Origin: Corbicula japonica
Taxonomy: Eukaryota > Mollusca > Bivalvia > Venerida > Cyrenidae
DNA length: 64,000 nucleotides
Direction: 5' to 3'
NCBI GenBank assembly: GCA_038501625.1
Contig: JAZAYU010000079.1
Coordinates: 2,986,528-3,050,527 of the forward strand
Numbering within the stretch: the first letter of the stretch is position 1; each line of letters begins with the position of its first letter. A model generated the notes under the pieces. It was not told where the DNA came from and made no database searches. It saw only the letters and a program-made list of their open reading frames with translations. Position numbers and translations under genes: made by a program. Shown here piece by piece: positions 58,201-62,351 of the stretch.

Positions 58201-58273
58201 AAATGGGAAGGAAGTGATCACGGTGAACTTTGACCTATCTGAAGAGTCCGAAGACAAACCTGGCAAATTATAA
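19187..58273 (+). CDS. SLC26A: SLC26 (SulP) anion transporter, A5/A6-like, 18 coding exons
   Basis: The spliced model joins 19187-19238, 22331-22648, 23414-23524, 25034-25281, 27038-27202, 28320-28481, 28764-28846, 29348-29495, 30967-31080, 32154-32231, 36432-36527, 38476-38582, 39356-39425, 49661-49825, 55595-55792, 56561-56615, 57506-57633 and 58172-58273. The result is 2,400 nt, 799 residues plus TAA. All introns are GT-AG and every phase matches. Family knowledge: SLC26 proteins are plasma-membrane exchangers or channels for chloride, bicarbonate, sulfate, oxalate or iodide, with a 7+7 inverted-repeat membrane domain, usually dimeric through a C-terminal STAS domain. Seen here: [12 protein letters not shown] and RHVSMGTFAV (membrane entry), three sequons in the second extracellular loop, [18 protein letters not shown] with the anion-site Ser-Arg of TM10, GGKTQIAG, and a STAS domain from about residue 560 to 766. 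GTFAV is as in SLC26A6 rather than the GPFAV of vertebrate prestin. The substrate cannot be told from sequence. Confidence 0.95.
19677..19914. repeat. P1 double palindrome, near-complete reference copy
   Basis: The outer ends AACCCTTCCTCCATAG and TATGGAGGAAAGGGTTAA are inverted. Inside are four related 27-bp arms: GTGTATATCAAGATCAGCCG, CGTCTGATCAAGATCTGCAC, GTGCAGATCCTGATCAGACG and CTGGCTGATCTGCATCTACA. Each half is itself a palindrome, and the two halves are inverted about a TTAGGTTATTTCTGACC centre. Length is about 238 bp. No coding potential. It behaves as a foldback MITE. Confidence 0.9.
20115..20590 (+). mobile_element. Family C tandem element, 5' fragment
   Basis: It starts with a diverged terminal hairpin (TAGCTTGACTATTTGAAG, AATAGGGGAGCTA) followed by GGTGTCGGCGTCAGCGTCC and about two and a half monomers with AACTTGGAAAATATATTCAC, CATCAAATTCTACATCATTA and GACCCATAACTCTGC. 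The 3' end is missing. It is the closest relative of the element at 41297-43179. Confidence 0.75.
21081..21316. repeat. P1 double palindrome copy
   Basis: A near-complete copy with AACCCTTTACTCC at the left end and GAGGAAAGGG at the right. A further, more diverged copy follows at 21400-21600. Confidence 0.85.
22331..22648 (+). CDS. SLC26 exon 2: cytosolic N-terminus and start of TM1
   Basis: Residues about 18-123 of the short form. It contains [15 protein letters not shown], the conserved R-P/S-V-F-x-x-x-x-F motif of the SLC26 N-terminus that packs against the STAS domain. Then come a cysteine-rich [18 protein letters not shown] and [20 protein letters not shown] leading into TM1. Acceptor CTTTTAG, donor CAAG/GTTGGT, phase 1 on both sides. 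Confidence 0.95.
22658..22762. repeat. P2 palindrome copy, right end truncated
   Basis: AATCTGGAGACCAGCATCAA then CTCAAGCATCTGATTGGCTG is followed by the inverted arm CCATTTCAGTCAATTAGATG, CTTGAGACTG. It begins 10 bp downstream of the exon 2 donor. Confidence 0.85.
23090..23175 (+). repeat. Repeat R2, copy 3
   Basis: GCATATTACTATTCATGCCG, CCTAGCCCAGTGTTGAGCAC matches the segments at 3690-3780 and 5950-6050. Confidence 0.5.
23414..23524 (+). CDS. SLC26 exon 3: TM1-TM3 core
   Basis: Residues about 124-160: [38 protein letters not shown]-x-x-GLY-x-SFFP and G-S/T-SRH-x-S are SulP hallmarks lining the substrate path. Acceptor ATTTCAG, donor ATGG/GTGAGT, phase 1 on both sides. Confidence 0.96.
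23525..25033 (+). other. Intron 3
   Basis: Phase 1, 1.5 kb. A dense AGTACTCAGTACTT microrepeat lies at 24003-24068. P1 copies are at about 24470-24680 and (left-truncated) 24809-24970. The rest is AT-rich. Confidence 0.85.
24470..24680. repeat. P1 double palindrome copy
   Basis: CAGTGTAGATCCAGATCAGA ... CATCTGATAAGGATCTACAC and the mirrored half ending CTGGTCTGGATCTATACTG. A left-truncated copy follows at 24809-24970. Confidence 0.82.
25034..25281 (+). CDS. SLC26 exon 4: TM3, glycosylated extracellular loop, TM4
   Basis: Residues about 161-243. [13 protein letters not shown] continues TM3. The loop carries three N-glycosylation sequons in [13 protein letters not shown] (NFT, NQT, NST), in the same loop that is glycosylated in vertebrate SLC26A6. 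A Gly/Ser-rich linker and [17 protein letters not shown] lead into TM4. Donor CAG/GTATTT, phase 0 out. Confidence 0.96.
25282..27037 (+). other. Intron 4
   Basis: Phase 0, 1.76 kb. P1 copies are at about 25310-25465, 26038-26275 (near-complete) and 26490-26720. Nothing else recognised. Confidence 0.85.
26038..26275. repeat. P1 double palindrome, near-complete copy
   Basis: It runs from AACCCTTTCCTCCATAGACA through GTAGATCCAGATCAGCCGGC to GTGGATAGGGTTAA. It is very similar to the copy at 19677-19914, so these two are probably young. Confidence 0.9.
27038..27202 (+). CDS. SLC26 exon 5
   Basis: Residues 244-298: [55 protein letters not shown]. The F-x-x-x-Y-L-x-x-P-L-x-x-GFTT-A/G-A-x-HV-x-x-SQ block is diagnostic of SulP proteins. 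Donor TAT/GTAAGT; phase 0 on both sides. Confidence 0.97.
27203..28319 (+). other. Intron 5
   Basis: Phase 0, 1.1 kb. Near 27872 CAGTAGAATTCGGTTATTTG looks like a single degraded Tigger-type end. No partner end found. The rest is AT-rich. Confidence 0.7.
28320..28481 (+). CDS. SLC26 exon 6
   Basis: Residues 299-352: [54 protein letters not shown]. The [12 protein letters not shown] stretch is conserved across SLC26 and starts the next membrane helix. Phase 0 on both sides; donor GTT/GTAAGT. Confidence 0.96.
28764..28846 (+). CDS. SLC26 exon 7
   Basis: Residues 353-380: [28 protein letters not shown] (Gly split by a phase 2 intron). The SDIPTG-LP motif across the junction is a family hallmark. 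Donor AGG/GTACGT. The 282-bp intron 6 before it holds only a short P1-like scrap. Confidence 0.95.
28847..29347 (+). other. Intron 7
   Basis: Phase 2, 501 bp, with a degenerate P1 copy at about 28900-29055. Confidence 0.75.
29348..29495 (+). CDS. SLC26 exon 8
   Basis: Residues 381-429: [52 protein letters not shown]-x-S-x-GK-x-x-A-x-x-x-x-Y-x-x-D-x-NQE matches the conserved helix and loop before TM10. Acceptor GTTGCAG, donor CAG/GTGAGT. Confidence 0.97.
29496..30966 (+). other. Intron 8
   Basis: Phase 0, 1.47 kb. A P1 copy begins at about 29519, is split by a TIR element (29533-30123) and resumes to about 30343. Another P1 lies at about 30700-30915. Confidence 0.85.
29533..30123. mobile_element. 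AGCGGGTTATTT-ended MITE nested in a P1 copy
   Basis: The 591-bp element has 21-bp imperfect TIRs, ACACCGTACAGCGGGTTATT and, inverted, ATACCATATAGCGGGTTATT, and an AT dinucleotide on each side. Removing it rejoins the P1 consensus (AACCCTTTTCTACAT to GCCTTTATGACG). Subterminal GGATGCAAAAT-x-TCTGTGTT is also inverted at the other end. A 2-bp AT duplication occurs in some PHIS/Harbinger-related families, but the assignment is tentative. Confidence 0.85.
30967..31080 (+). CDS. SLC26 exon 9: TM10 anion-binding segment
   Basis: Residues 430-467: [38 protein letters not shown]. The S-x-SRSL-Q-E segment at the start of TM10 holds the Ser-Arg pair of the central anion site known from prestin structures; both residues are present. 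The usual aromatic and proline context (FFQCFP) is replaced by FLSSGAP. Phase 0 on both sides. Confidence 0.96.
31081..32153 (+). other. Intron 9
   Basis: Phase 0, 1.07 kb. About 31200-31300 is a degraded 5' end of a tandem-type element (GCCCCCATGAAGTGGAAAGC, CGTTTGTCCATACG). P1 lies at about 31910-32122. Confidence 0.75.
32154..32231 (+). CDS. SLC26 exon 10
   Basis: Residues 468-493: [26 protein letters not shown], a membrane helix following GGKTQ, then the LP-x-x-VLA loop into the next exon. Phase 0 on both sides; donor AAT/GTACGT. Confidence 0.95.
32246..32393. repeat. P2 palindrome copy (diverged)
   Basis: CAATTGAGACCAGTCTTAAA and CTCAAGGATCTGATTGGC pair with GCCAATCAGATTCTCGAGAT and TTGAGACTGATCTC. 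Confidence 0.85.
32600..32738. repeat. P2 palindrome, near-perfect hairpin
   Basis: The left arm GGTTATAAAACTGAGCATGA, AAACCAGTCTCAAATCTCAA, GCATCTGATTGGCTGAAATG is mirrored almost without mismatch down to TCAGTTTTATAACC. The arms are about 65 bp with a loop of a few bases. Read in the pre-mRNA it would form a long double-stranded stem. Confidence 0.93.
32835..34299. mobile_element. TIR element, 17-bp perfect ends
   Basis: ATACGCCTTTCCAATAA at 32835-32851 is exactly inverted at 34283-34299, with further weaker inverted similarity inside (GTTACTTCCCGTGAC / GGTTACCTCCCCTATTCAG). The interior has no recognisable frame. Flanks are T-rich and the duplication is unclear. Confidence 0.75.
34372..34613. 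repeat. P1 double palindrome copy
   Basis: AACCCTTTACTCCAGGGGAT at the left and CCCATGGAGTAAAGAGTT at the right, with four GATC-containing arms between. Confidence 0.85.
34640..35060 (-). mobile_element. Probable Penelope-like element remnant with hammerhead-like core
   Basis: GACGTTTCGGCCATAATGCC, TTCTTCAGG at 34926-34953 reads on the minus strand CCTGAAGAAGGCATTATGGC, CGAAACGTCGATGTA. CTGAAGA and GAAA are the two conserved boxes of a hammerhead ribozyme (CUGANGA ... GAAA), with a GGC/GCC helix II between and a very short helix III (AC-G/U-GU) before a GUA triplet. Short-helix-III hammerheads are known from Penelope-like retroelements. Helix I pairing is weak here. The surrounding GC-richer DNA (CCGTTAAAAGATTC, GGTACGGTATTACCC) has no frame. 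Confidence 0.45.
35544..35690. repeat. P2 palindrome, near-perfect copy
   Basis: GGGCCCAAGATCATAAAACT at the left and its complement AGTTTTATGATCTTGGGCCC at the right. The central CAAGCATCTGATTGATGAAA differs slightly from the consensus. Confidence 0.92.
36432..36527 (+). CDS. SLC26 exon 11
   Basis: Residues 494-525: [32 protein letters not shown]. The VLA-x-I-I-V-x-L-R/K-GM-x-x-Q motif and L-x-x-x-W-x-x-x-x-x-D-F are conserved SLC26 features near TM12. Acceptor TTTTATAG, donor TTT/GTAAGT. Confidence 0.96.
36528..38475 (+). other. Intron 11
   Basis: Phase 0, 1.95 kb. P2 at about 37153-37298, P1 at about 37550-37780 and 38152-38354. A segment 37614-37800 is almost identical to 51703-51889 in intron 14. 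A short (TA)n run lies at 38163-38176. Confidence 0.85.
37614..37800 (+). repeat. Recent duplicate of a P1-containing block (partner 51703-51889)
   Basis: About 187 bp with two or three differences, from TGTAGATCCAGATCAGCTGT to TCGGTCTTTGCCTATCTTAT. It extends past the P1 end into unique-looking flank (AAGCTAATATAAGCTCGG versus AAGCTACTATAAGCTCGG). Confidence 0.85.
38476..38582 (+). CDS. SLC26 exon 12: last membrane helices
   Basis: Residues 526-561: [36 protein letters not shown]-x-x-x-F-x-x-T-x-x-L-x-x-D-x-GL-x-x-A-V matches TM13-TM14. Donor AG/GTATGT leaves a phase 2 split Arg codon. Confidence 0.96.
38583..39355 (+). other. Intron 12
   Basis: Phase 2, 773 bp, AT-rich. A short P1 scrap lies near 38855. 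A CATTAGCATCCACCTGCATT region at 38640-38800 resembles degraded interspersed repeat. Confidence 0.6.
39356..39425 (+). CDS. SLC26 exon 13: start of STAS domain
   Basis: Residues 561-584: [25 protein letters not shown]-x-IPGT-D/x-x-YRD is the canonical entry to the SLC26 STAS domain. Acceptor ATTTCAG, donor GAG/GTAAGA. Confidence 0.97.
40711..40858. repeat. P2 palindrome copy inside the duplicated block
   Basis: GGGCCCAAGATCATAAAACT ... AGTTTTATGATCTTGGGCCC. From about 40758 onwards it is repeated at 47218. Confidence 0.9.
41297..43179 (+). mobile_element. Tandem-repeat element C nested in E
   Basis: The 5' hairpin AGCTCCACTATTCGAAG, AATAGGGGAGCT is followed by GGTGTCGGCATCGGCGTCGG and monomers with CACCATCAAATTCTACATCA, AAGACCCATAACTCTGC and TTATGCCCCTTTTT. 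The 3' end is TTCGAATAGTCGAGC (inverse of the 5' arm), hairpin GCTGTCTCCTCTGACAGC, terminus TCTTG. It interrupts an E monomer at GCGCGAACTATTTTTTT; the uninterrupted sister monomer is at about 43783-43810. Confidence 0.85.
41875..42769 (+). mobile_element. Tandem-repeat element D, 5' end missing, inside C
   Basis: Six monomers of about 145 bp carry AACTTTGTTATGAATGGAGG, CAAATGTTCACCATGACAAG and GTCCAAGGTCAAGGTCACTG. The 3' end is ATGCATAGCGGGGCATCC, hairpin GTGTCCTATGGACAC, terminus ATTTCTAG followed by TTT. No 5' hairpin of this family is visible, so it is truncated or joined to C by recombination. Degraded D-like units also lie at 54500-55370. Confidence 0.75.
46949..47217 (+). mobile_element. 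Tandem-repeat element B, truncated first copy
   Basis: The 5' hairpin TATACGCCCGTTTGAAA, AACGGGACGTATA is followed by two monomers and stops at CCGGTCTTTATCAA, where the sequence jumps to GCATCTGATTGGCTG at 47218. That jump is the tandem duplication junction. Confidence 0.85.
47218..47658 (+). repeat. Second copy of a tandem segmental duplication
   Basis: It repeats 40758-41119 joined directly to 46857-46948, without element E. It includes the P2 right arm, GCAAGATCACTGACATGCCA, a P1 fragment, and TTTGGTTATTTCTGACC leading to the second element B. The dinucleotide-scale difference CAGTATAGTTATTGATTAGC is doubled in copy 1 and single here. Confidence 0.9.
47659..48893 (+). mobile_element. Tandem-repeat element B, complete copy
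   Basis: 1,235 bp. The 5' hairpin is as in the truncated copy, with GGCGGGCAGGCGGCGTCC-type spacer. About seven monomers of 151 bp follow (TTTCCGCTCTCTAAGTCAAA, CTTGGTGAATATGTTGGTGG, AACCAGCCAAATCCCCCC). The 3' end carries GACGGGCGTAT (inverse of the 5' arm), GTGTCAGTTTGGCAC and CTCTTG followed by TTT. Units three monomers apart (453 bp) are nearly identical, so the array has a higher-order period. Confidence 0.88.
49661..49825 (+). CDS. SLC26 exon 14: STAS domain
   Basis: Residues 585-639: [56 protein letters not shown] is the first beta-strand and helix of the STAS fold. The basic tail opens the variable loop. Acceptor TTTCCAG, donor CAA/GTAAGA. Confidence 0.97.
49863..51370. mobile_element. 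CAGTCTTCGCGAAAGG-ended composite element
   Basis: CAGTCTTCGCGAAAGG at the left is exactly inverted at the right end. Inside, the minus strand at about 50630-50745 reads [38 protein letters not shown], which resembles the acidic C-terminal tail of Tigger/pogo transposases. At 51145-51215 CGCGATATAACGGATCACGA looks like a Tigger-type terminal motif. So a Tigger-type remnant may lie within another element. No intact transposase. Confidence 0.6.
51375..51480 (+). pseudogene. Reverse-transcriptase-like scrap
   Basis: The + frame reads [30 protein letters not shown] is the strongly conserved motif of non-LTR retrotransposon reverse transcriptases, here 10 of 11 residues. The expected YADD box is not clear (FAYNN follows about 15 residues on). 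Only a short piece survives. Confidence 0.4.
51703..51889 (+). repeat. Duplicate of 37614-37800
   Basis: A near-identical P1-containing block; see the partner entry. The flanks on both sides differ from the partner. Confidence 0.85.
52652..53145. mobile_element. TTATTATACTGCAAAGA-ended MITE
   Basis: TTTTATTATACTGCAAAGA (52652-52670) is exactly inverted at 53127-53145 (19 bp). Interior about 455 bp, non-coding, with paired TGACGTCA words near 52990-53030. Probably TA-duplicating, but T/A-rich flanks hide the exact border. Confidence 0.82.
53172..53261. repeat. Perfect 35-bp-arm hairpin
   Basis: TGTGAGGATATATTGCCGGT and CTGGGTGTCATATTA are exactly complemented on the other side of a 20-bp loop (TCCCTCGCCTGCGGCTCGGG). 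Related, diverged pieces occur at 57105-57180 and 58750-58800. Confidence 0.9.
53290..53510. repeat. P1 double palindrome copy
   Basis: Four GATC arms with the centre TTAGATTATTTAGGGCCAAG. The outer ends are diverged. Confidence 0.8.
53941..54451. mobile_element. TA-flanked MITE, copy 2 of the 3078-3619 family
   Basis: CATTCACCTAAAGTTCTAAT at the left; CACCTATTAGAACTTTGTTT near the right end is the diverged inverse. Internal similarity to copy 1 on the opposite strand includes AGGTAATTACAAAATTTG versus GGGTAATAACAAAATTTA. Confidence 0.7.
54500..55370 (+). repeat. Degraded D-like tandem units
   Basis: CTGTAACTTTGTCATGCATG, TATAACTTTGTTATGG and GTCCAAGGTCAAGGTCAC recur at irregular 120-200-bp spacing without terminal hairpins. 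Confidence 0.6.
55595..55792 (+). CDS. SLC26 exon 15: STAS core
   Basis: Residues 640-705. The acidic [20 protein letters not shown] belongs to the variable loop; then [28 protein letters not shown]-x-SP-x-x-FVDS-x-G-x-K-x-L is the conserved STAS nucleotide/anti-sigma-like loop. Acceptor TTTCAAG is non-consensus at -3 (A instead of C/T). Donor TCT/GTATGT. Confidence 0.95.
56326..56466. repeat. P2 palindrome, near-perfect copy
   Basis: GGTTATAAAGCTGAGATTGG ... CATGCTCAGTTTTATAACC, with the usual CTCAAGCATCTGATTGG core. It uses the same GAGCATG-type arm variant as 32600-32738. Confidence 0.9.
56561..56615 (+). CDS. SLC26 exon 16: STAS strand
   Basis: Residues 706-723: [18 protein letters not shown] plus one base (phase 1). 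The intron before it holds a fragmented P1 (about 55805-56200) and a P2 copy (56326-56466). Confidence 0.94.
56616..57505 (+). other. Intron 16
   Basis: Phase 1, 890 bp, AT-rich. CTACAGG-TTATGA-TTTGTATATTATTGAAC-type words recur about every 60-100 bp, the last one (GCTACAGGGGGTTATGAG) 30 bp before the true acceptor GCTACAG. A short GGGCTAATAT palindrome lies at 57120-57150. Confidence 0.7.
57506..57633 (+). CDS. SLC26 exon 17: STAS C-terminal helix
   Basis: Residues 724-766: [43 protein letters not shown]-x-x-x-x-x-VHDAV is the closing STAS motif of SLC26 proteins. Donor CAG/GTTTGC. Confidence 0.96.
57634..58171 (+). other. Intron 17
   Basis: Phase 0, 538 bp, mostly a complete P1 copy at about 57660-57895. 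Confidence 0.85.
58172..58273 (+). CDS. SLC26 exon 18: acidic C-terminus and stop
   Basis: Residues 767-799: [33 protein letters not shown], then TAA. The tail is acidic. It ends PGKL, which does not fit the class I PDZ motif (S/T-x-hydrophobic) of SLC26A6 TRL/TKF-type tails. Confidence 0.94.
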   Translation, partial: TEDISSDMTENGKEVITVNFDLSEESEDKPGKL

Positions 58274-58397
58274 CATCAGCGAGCTTCCGTTAATGATAAC
58301 AAAACCAACAAAGTTGATTGAGAAATATTAAGTGTAAATCGGTCCAACTAGAGACTCGTAACACAGCCCATGACTTGAAGAGAACACATAGTATTAA

Positions 58398-58530
58398 GCC
58401 TTTACTCCATATTAAGACGTTTAAACGCTTGTGCGAACAGTGTAGATCCAGATCAGCCGGCACATTCATGCCGTCTGATCTGGAGCTACACTGTTCGCCC
58501 ATGTTATGAAAGTATATATGGAGTAAAGGA
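58398..58530. repeat. Single-half P1 in the SLC26 3' UTR
   Basis: Only one palindrome (GTGTAGATCCAGATCAGCCG ... CCGTCTGATCTGGAGCTACA) lies between the outer arms CCTTTACTCCATATTAAGAC and TATATGGAGTAAAGG. It is a solo version of the usual double structure. Confidence 0.88.
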
Positions 58531-58535
58531 ATAAA
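58530..58535 (+). terminator. Candidate poly(A) signal AATAAA at P1 edge
   Basis: AATAAA lies 257 nt after the stop, at the outer edge of the solo P1. A second candidate AATAAA is at 58807-58812. Confidence 0.4.
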
Positions 58536-58806
58536 TTGATGCTTGCAAGGACACAATTTTTTTCTGTATGATTAATCTTGAACTGAGCCCTTGATTCAAA
58601 ACTATGGTGCTAAAATGTTTGGTGGACTATTGGATCTACCTTTGTTTTATGTTGTAACACACAGGGCTAAAAGTGCTTTTGGATAACTGAATGTGAAATT
58701 GGAAAATAGATCTGATTTACTGATATATAGGTTTACATTTTGTATATAGATATTTGGTTCTTTGTTGGGAATTTGAGGATGAATTGCCAGTCTAGGTAAT
58801 ATTTTA

Positions 58807-58812
58807 AATAAA
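58807..58812 (+). terminator. Candidate poly(A) signal AATAAA
   Basis: Followed by a GTTTTTTTCTTGTTT tract typical of a downstream U-rich element. Choice between this and 58530 needs transcript data. Confidence 0.45.
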
Positions 58813-59998
58813 GTTTTTTTCTTGTTTCCCTTTAAAAAAGGCTTATTTATTATACCTTCATAAGTATACAACTTAGCCTTTTAGTAAATAAATCCTACAA
58901 AATATACTTTTCAAATTAACCAATCATTTGTTTAAACTGTAACATTCCTTGAGATCTAAAAATTCCTATGTTAAATAATCACTATGGTATTTACCGAACA
59001 ACCATCTGGCAATCTCTTTTTTTATGATTTTAGATTTTTTTTTCTTTTTATTAAAGAGTCTCATCTTTGTAGATATTTATTACTTCCAGAATCTCTAAAC
59101 AATATATAAGTTCAATACCATTCATTTTGAATTACAAGAGAATATAAAACGTTATTTCCATAATTGTGTACCAAATAATACTGTAATAAAACCATGTAGA
59201 TAGTATTAACTTTTTACTCCATGTAAATTGGTTGGAATCCTTGAGCTTAATTCAGATCCTGTTCAGCTTTTAAGTCTGGTCAGGATCTATGCTTCTCTTT
59301 TGTATGTGACATGTGATTAAACCAATACATATGGAGTAAAGGGATAATGAAACCAAATTGTTAATTATATGAGCCTGAAAATGCAGTTAATAACTCCATA
59401 CAATCCTTCATAGTAAGTTATTAGCACCATTTGCATGAAAGTTTCCAAAACCTTAAAATTAGTAAGGTACAAAATTTACAGTTTGTAAAAAATCCCGATT
59501 TAAAATTTAAAGAATTTTAGATGGTAAAATTGATTTTGTTTTTGAAAGTGATTGCACAATGTTTGCACAGTTGTATTACAAAATTTTGTTGACTGTTTTG
59601 TGGATATTTTTTTCTTATATCGGAATAAACTATATTTGAGGTTAGAGATGAGAAAGTCAGGCACAACACTTTTGGATTTAAGGCAGCTTTGGAATTACAG
59701 CGCAACTAGTTAACCTTAATTAATTAAATACAAAATGTCTTTGAAATATACTTATTATATTTGTGCAAGTTTCTAAGTTTCTTTCACCATTTTTTAACTC
59801 TTTCTGCCATATATATACCTTTATGGAAAGTGCCAACAATGTCAAAATTTCTTTCTTTTTCAATTGAAAATCTTGAATACTTTAAATCTAACATTTAGTA
59901 ATCAAACAAGGTTTTACAGTTATGAACAGTGGCAACATACTAATTCTGTGATTTTATTTTTGCTGTGTATTGTTTACTGCAGTATTTTCTAAGAAATT
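58813..59998. other. Downstream AT-rich DNA
   Basis: A short P1-like copy lies at about 59208-59346 and an outer-arm scrap near 59800. No coding structure. Confidence 0.6.
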
Positions 59999-61421
59999 AT
60001 GTCTCCCCCCCTCTGGGGGAGACATATTGTTTTTGCCCTGTCCGTCTGTCCGTCTGTCACACTTTGTTTCCGCTCAATAACTCGAGTACCTTTTGACCCA
60101 GAGCCTTCAAACTTCATAGGGTGATAGCCCTTATTGAGTAGAAGAACCCTATTGATTTTGGGGTCAGTAGGTCAAAGGTCAAGGTCACAGGGGCCCGAAG
60201 AGTGAAAACCGTTTCTGCTCCATAACTTGAGTACCCTTTGACCCAGGGACTTCAAACTTCATAGTTTGATAGCCATTATAGAGTAGAAGAACCCTATTGA
60301 TTTTGGGGTCAGTAGGTCAAAGATCAAGGTCACAGTGACCCAAAGAGTGAAAACCGTTTCCGCTCAATAACTCAAGTACCTTTAGACCCAGAGCCTTCAA
60401 ACTTCATAGGATGACAGCCCTTATTGTGTAGAAGAACCCTATTGATTTTGGGGTCAGTAGGTCAAAGGTCAAGGTCACAGTGACCAGAAGAGTGAAAACC
60501 GTTTCCGCTCAATAATTTGAGTACCCTTTGACCCAGAGCCTTCAAACTTCATAGGGTGATAGCCCTTATTGAGTAGAAGAACCCTACTGATTTTGGGGTC
60601 AGTAGGTCAAAGGTCAAGGTCACAGGGGCCCGAAGAGTGAAAACCGTTTCCGCTCAATAATTAGAGTACCCTTTGACCCAGAGCCTTCAAACTTCATAGG
60701 ATGACAGCCCTTATTGAGTAGAAGAACCCTATTGATTTTGAAGTCAGTAGGTCAAGGTCAAGGTCACAGGGGTCCGAAGAGTGAAAACCGTTTCTGCTCC
60801 ATAACTTGAGTACCCTTTGACCCAGGGACTTCAAACTTCATAGTTTGATAGCCATTATAGAGTAGAAGAACCCTATTGATTTTGGGGTCAGTAGGTCAAT
60901 GGTCAAGGTCACAGGGGCCTGAAGAGTGAAAACCGTTTCGGCTCAATAACTGGAGTACCGTTTGACCCACAGCCTTCAAAATTCATAGGGTGATAGCCCT
61001 TTTTGATTAGAAGAACCCTATTGATTTTGGGGTCAGTAGGTCAAAGGTCAAGGTCACAGGGGCCTGAAGAGTGAAAACCGTTTCCACTCAATAATAGGAG
61101 TTCTATTTTACCCAGACCATTCAAACTTCATACGATGGATGTCCTTATTGAGTAGAGGACTCCTATTGATTTTGGGGTCAGTAGGTCAAAGGTCAAGGTC
61201 ACAGGGGCCCAAAAGAGTAAAAACCGTATCCGGTCAATTACTGGAGTACCACTTGACCCAGAGCATAGGGTAATAGCCCTTATTGAGTAGAAGAACCCTA
61301 TTGATTATGGGATCAGTAGGTCAAAGGTCAAGGTCACAGGGGTCTGGGCGAAGGAGGGGGGGGGGGGGGGGGGGGGGGCGGCGCAGGGGGGAGACATGCG
61401 TTTTTCACAAAAAACATCTAG
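59999..61421 (+). mobile_element. Tandem-repeat element F
   Basis: The 5' hairpin ATGTCTCCCCC / GGGGGAGACAT is followed by CCGTCTGTCCGTCTGTCAC and about nine monomers of 144-147 bp (CCGTTTCCGCTCAATAACTC, ACCCAGAGCCTTCAAACTTC, GGTCAGTAGGTCAAAGGTCA, AGGTCACAGGGGCC). The 3' end carries GGGGGAGACATGCG (inverse of the 5' arm), hairpin GTTTTTCACAAAAAAC and terminus ATCTAG followed by TT. A 23-G run lies at 61356-61378. Flanks are AAATT and TTAAAG, consistent with a TT target. Confidence 0.88.
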
Positions 61422-61984
61422 TTAAAGATGGGTATGGTTACACATTAGGTCTACTAGGTATACTTCCATACAAATATCCTAGTACGTAATTAAATACAAT
61501 CATAGTATTTGACATAGTTTATATTTACTAGATATTTTAAAGTAACATAATTGTGGCTTAACTTAAATTATGTTAGATGTATCAGTATGTTCCTAATAAG
61601 CTAAGAATGTTTTAAAACAGCATCTGCCCTAACAATTTTCATTGACATGGGAGGGGACTTATTTTTTTAGTCTTCCTGCAAATTACTGATTAAAGTTTTA
61701 AATTTGACAAAGTACATGAATTGTCCTTGAATTCATTATTTGGATGTTAAAAAATACATTGTTTTCATATGAAAAAAGTTAAACTAAACTTAAAGCTTAT
61801 TAATTTTTATTTACATGTATATATGGATATATTTATTCTGTCTGTCTTTGTATATTTCTTTGTATATTTTTACATTTAAAATAATTTTTATCTAAAATTT
61901 ATTTTGATAAAACCAGTTGAACAAACTTTGTAATATGTTAGAAGGCAAGTCAGGAAGGTCTGAACTTTGTTTCAGACCAGCCAT
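61422..61984. other. AT-rich DNA
   Basis: No supported feature. Confidence 0.5.
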
Positions 61985-62118
61985 GGCCCAAGATTATAAA
62001 ACTAAATCTGGAGACCAGTCTCAAATCTTAAGCATCTGATTAGCTGAAATGGCGACCTGTCGCCATTTCAGCCAATCACATGCTTGAGATTTGAGACTGG
62101 CCACCAATTTTAGTTATA

Positions 62119-62347
62119 TACTACTCAAAATTTGATAAGGATCATTTTAAGATTGTGTTTGTTCCTAACATAAGGTTTAAACCTTAAAATAGTTGCTAGG
62201 ATTCTGAAAATTCATTCATTTGTCATCAGATTTGTGCCAAAAACGAATGAGCTGACAAATTATTAAAGCGGTACAGCGGTTGAAACTTGGTAGGGTCAAA
62301 AACTCATGATAACACAGAAAGCGATCCCTATCAAATTTTGAGTAGTA
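62119..62347. mobile_element. Tc1/mariner-type MITE inside P2
   Basis: 229 bp with ends TACTACTCAAAATTTGATAA and, inverted, TACTACTCAAAATTTGATAG (continuing GGATC). TA duplicates at 62117-62118 and 62348-62349. It inserted in the right arm of the P2 palindrome. Confidence 0.88.
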
Positions 62348-62351
62348 TATG

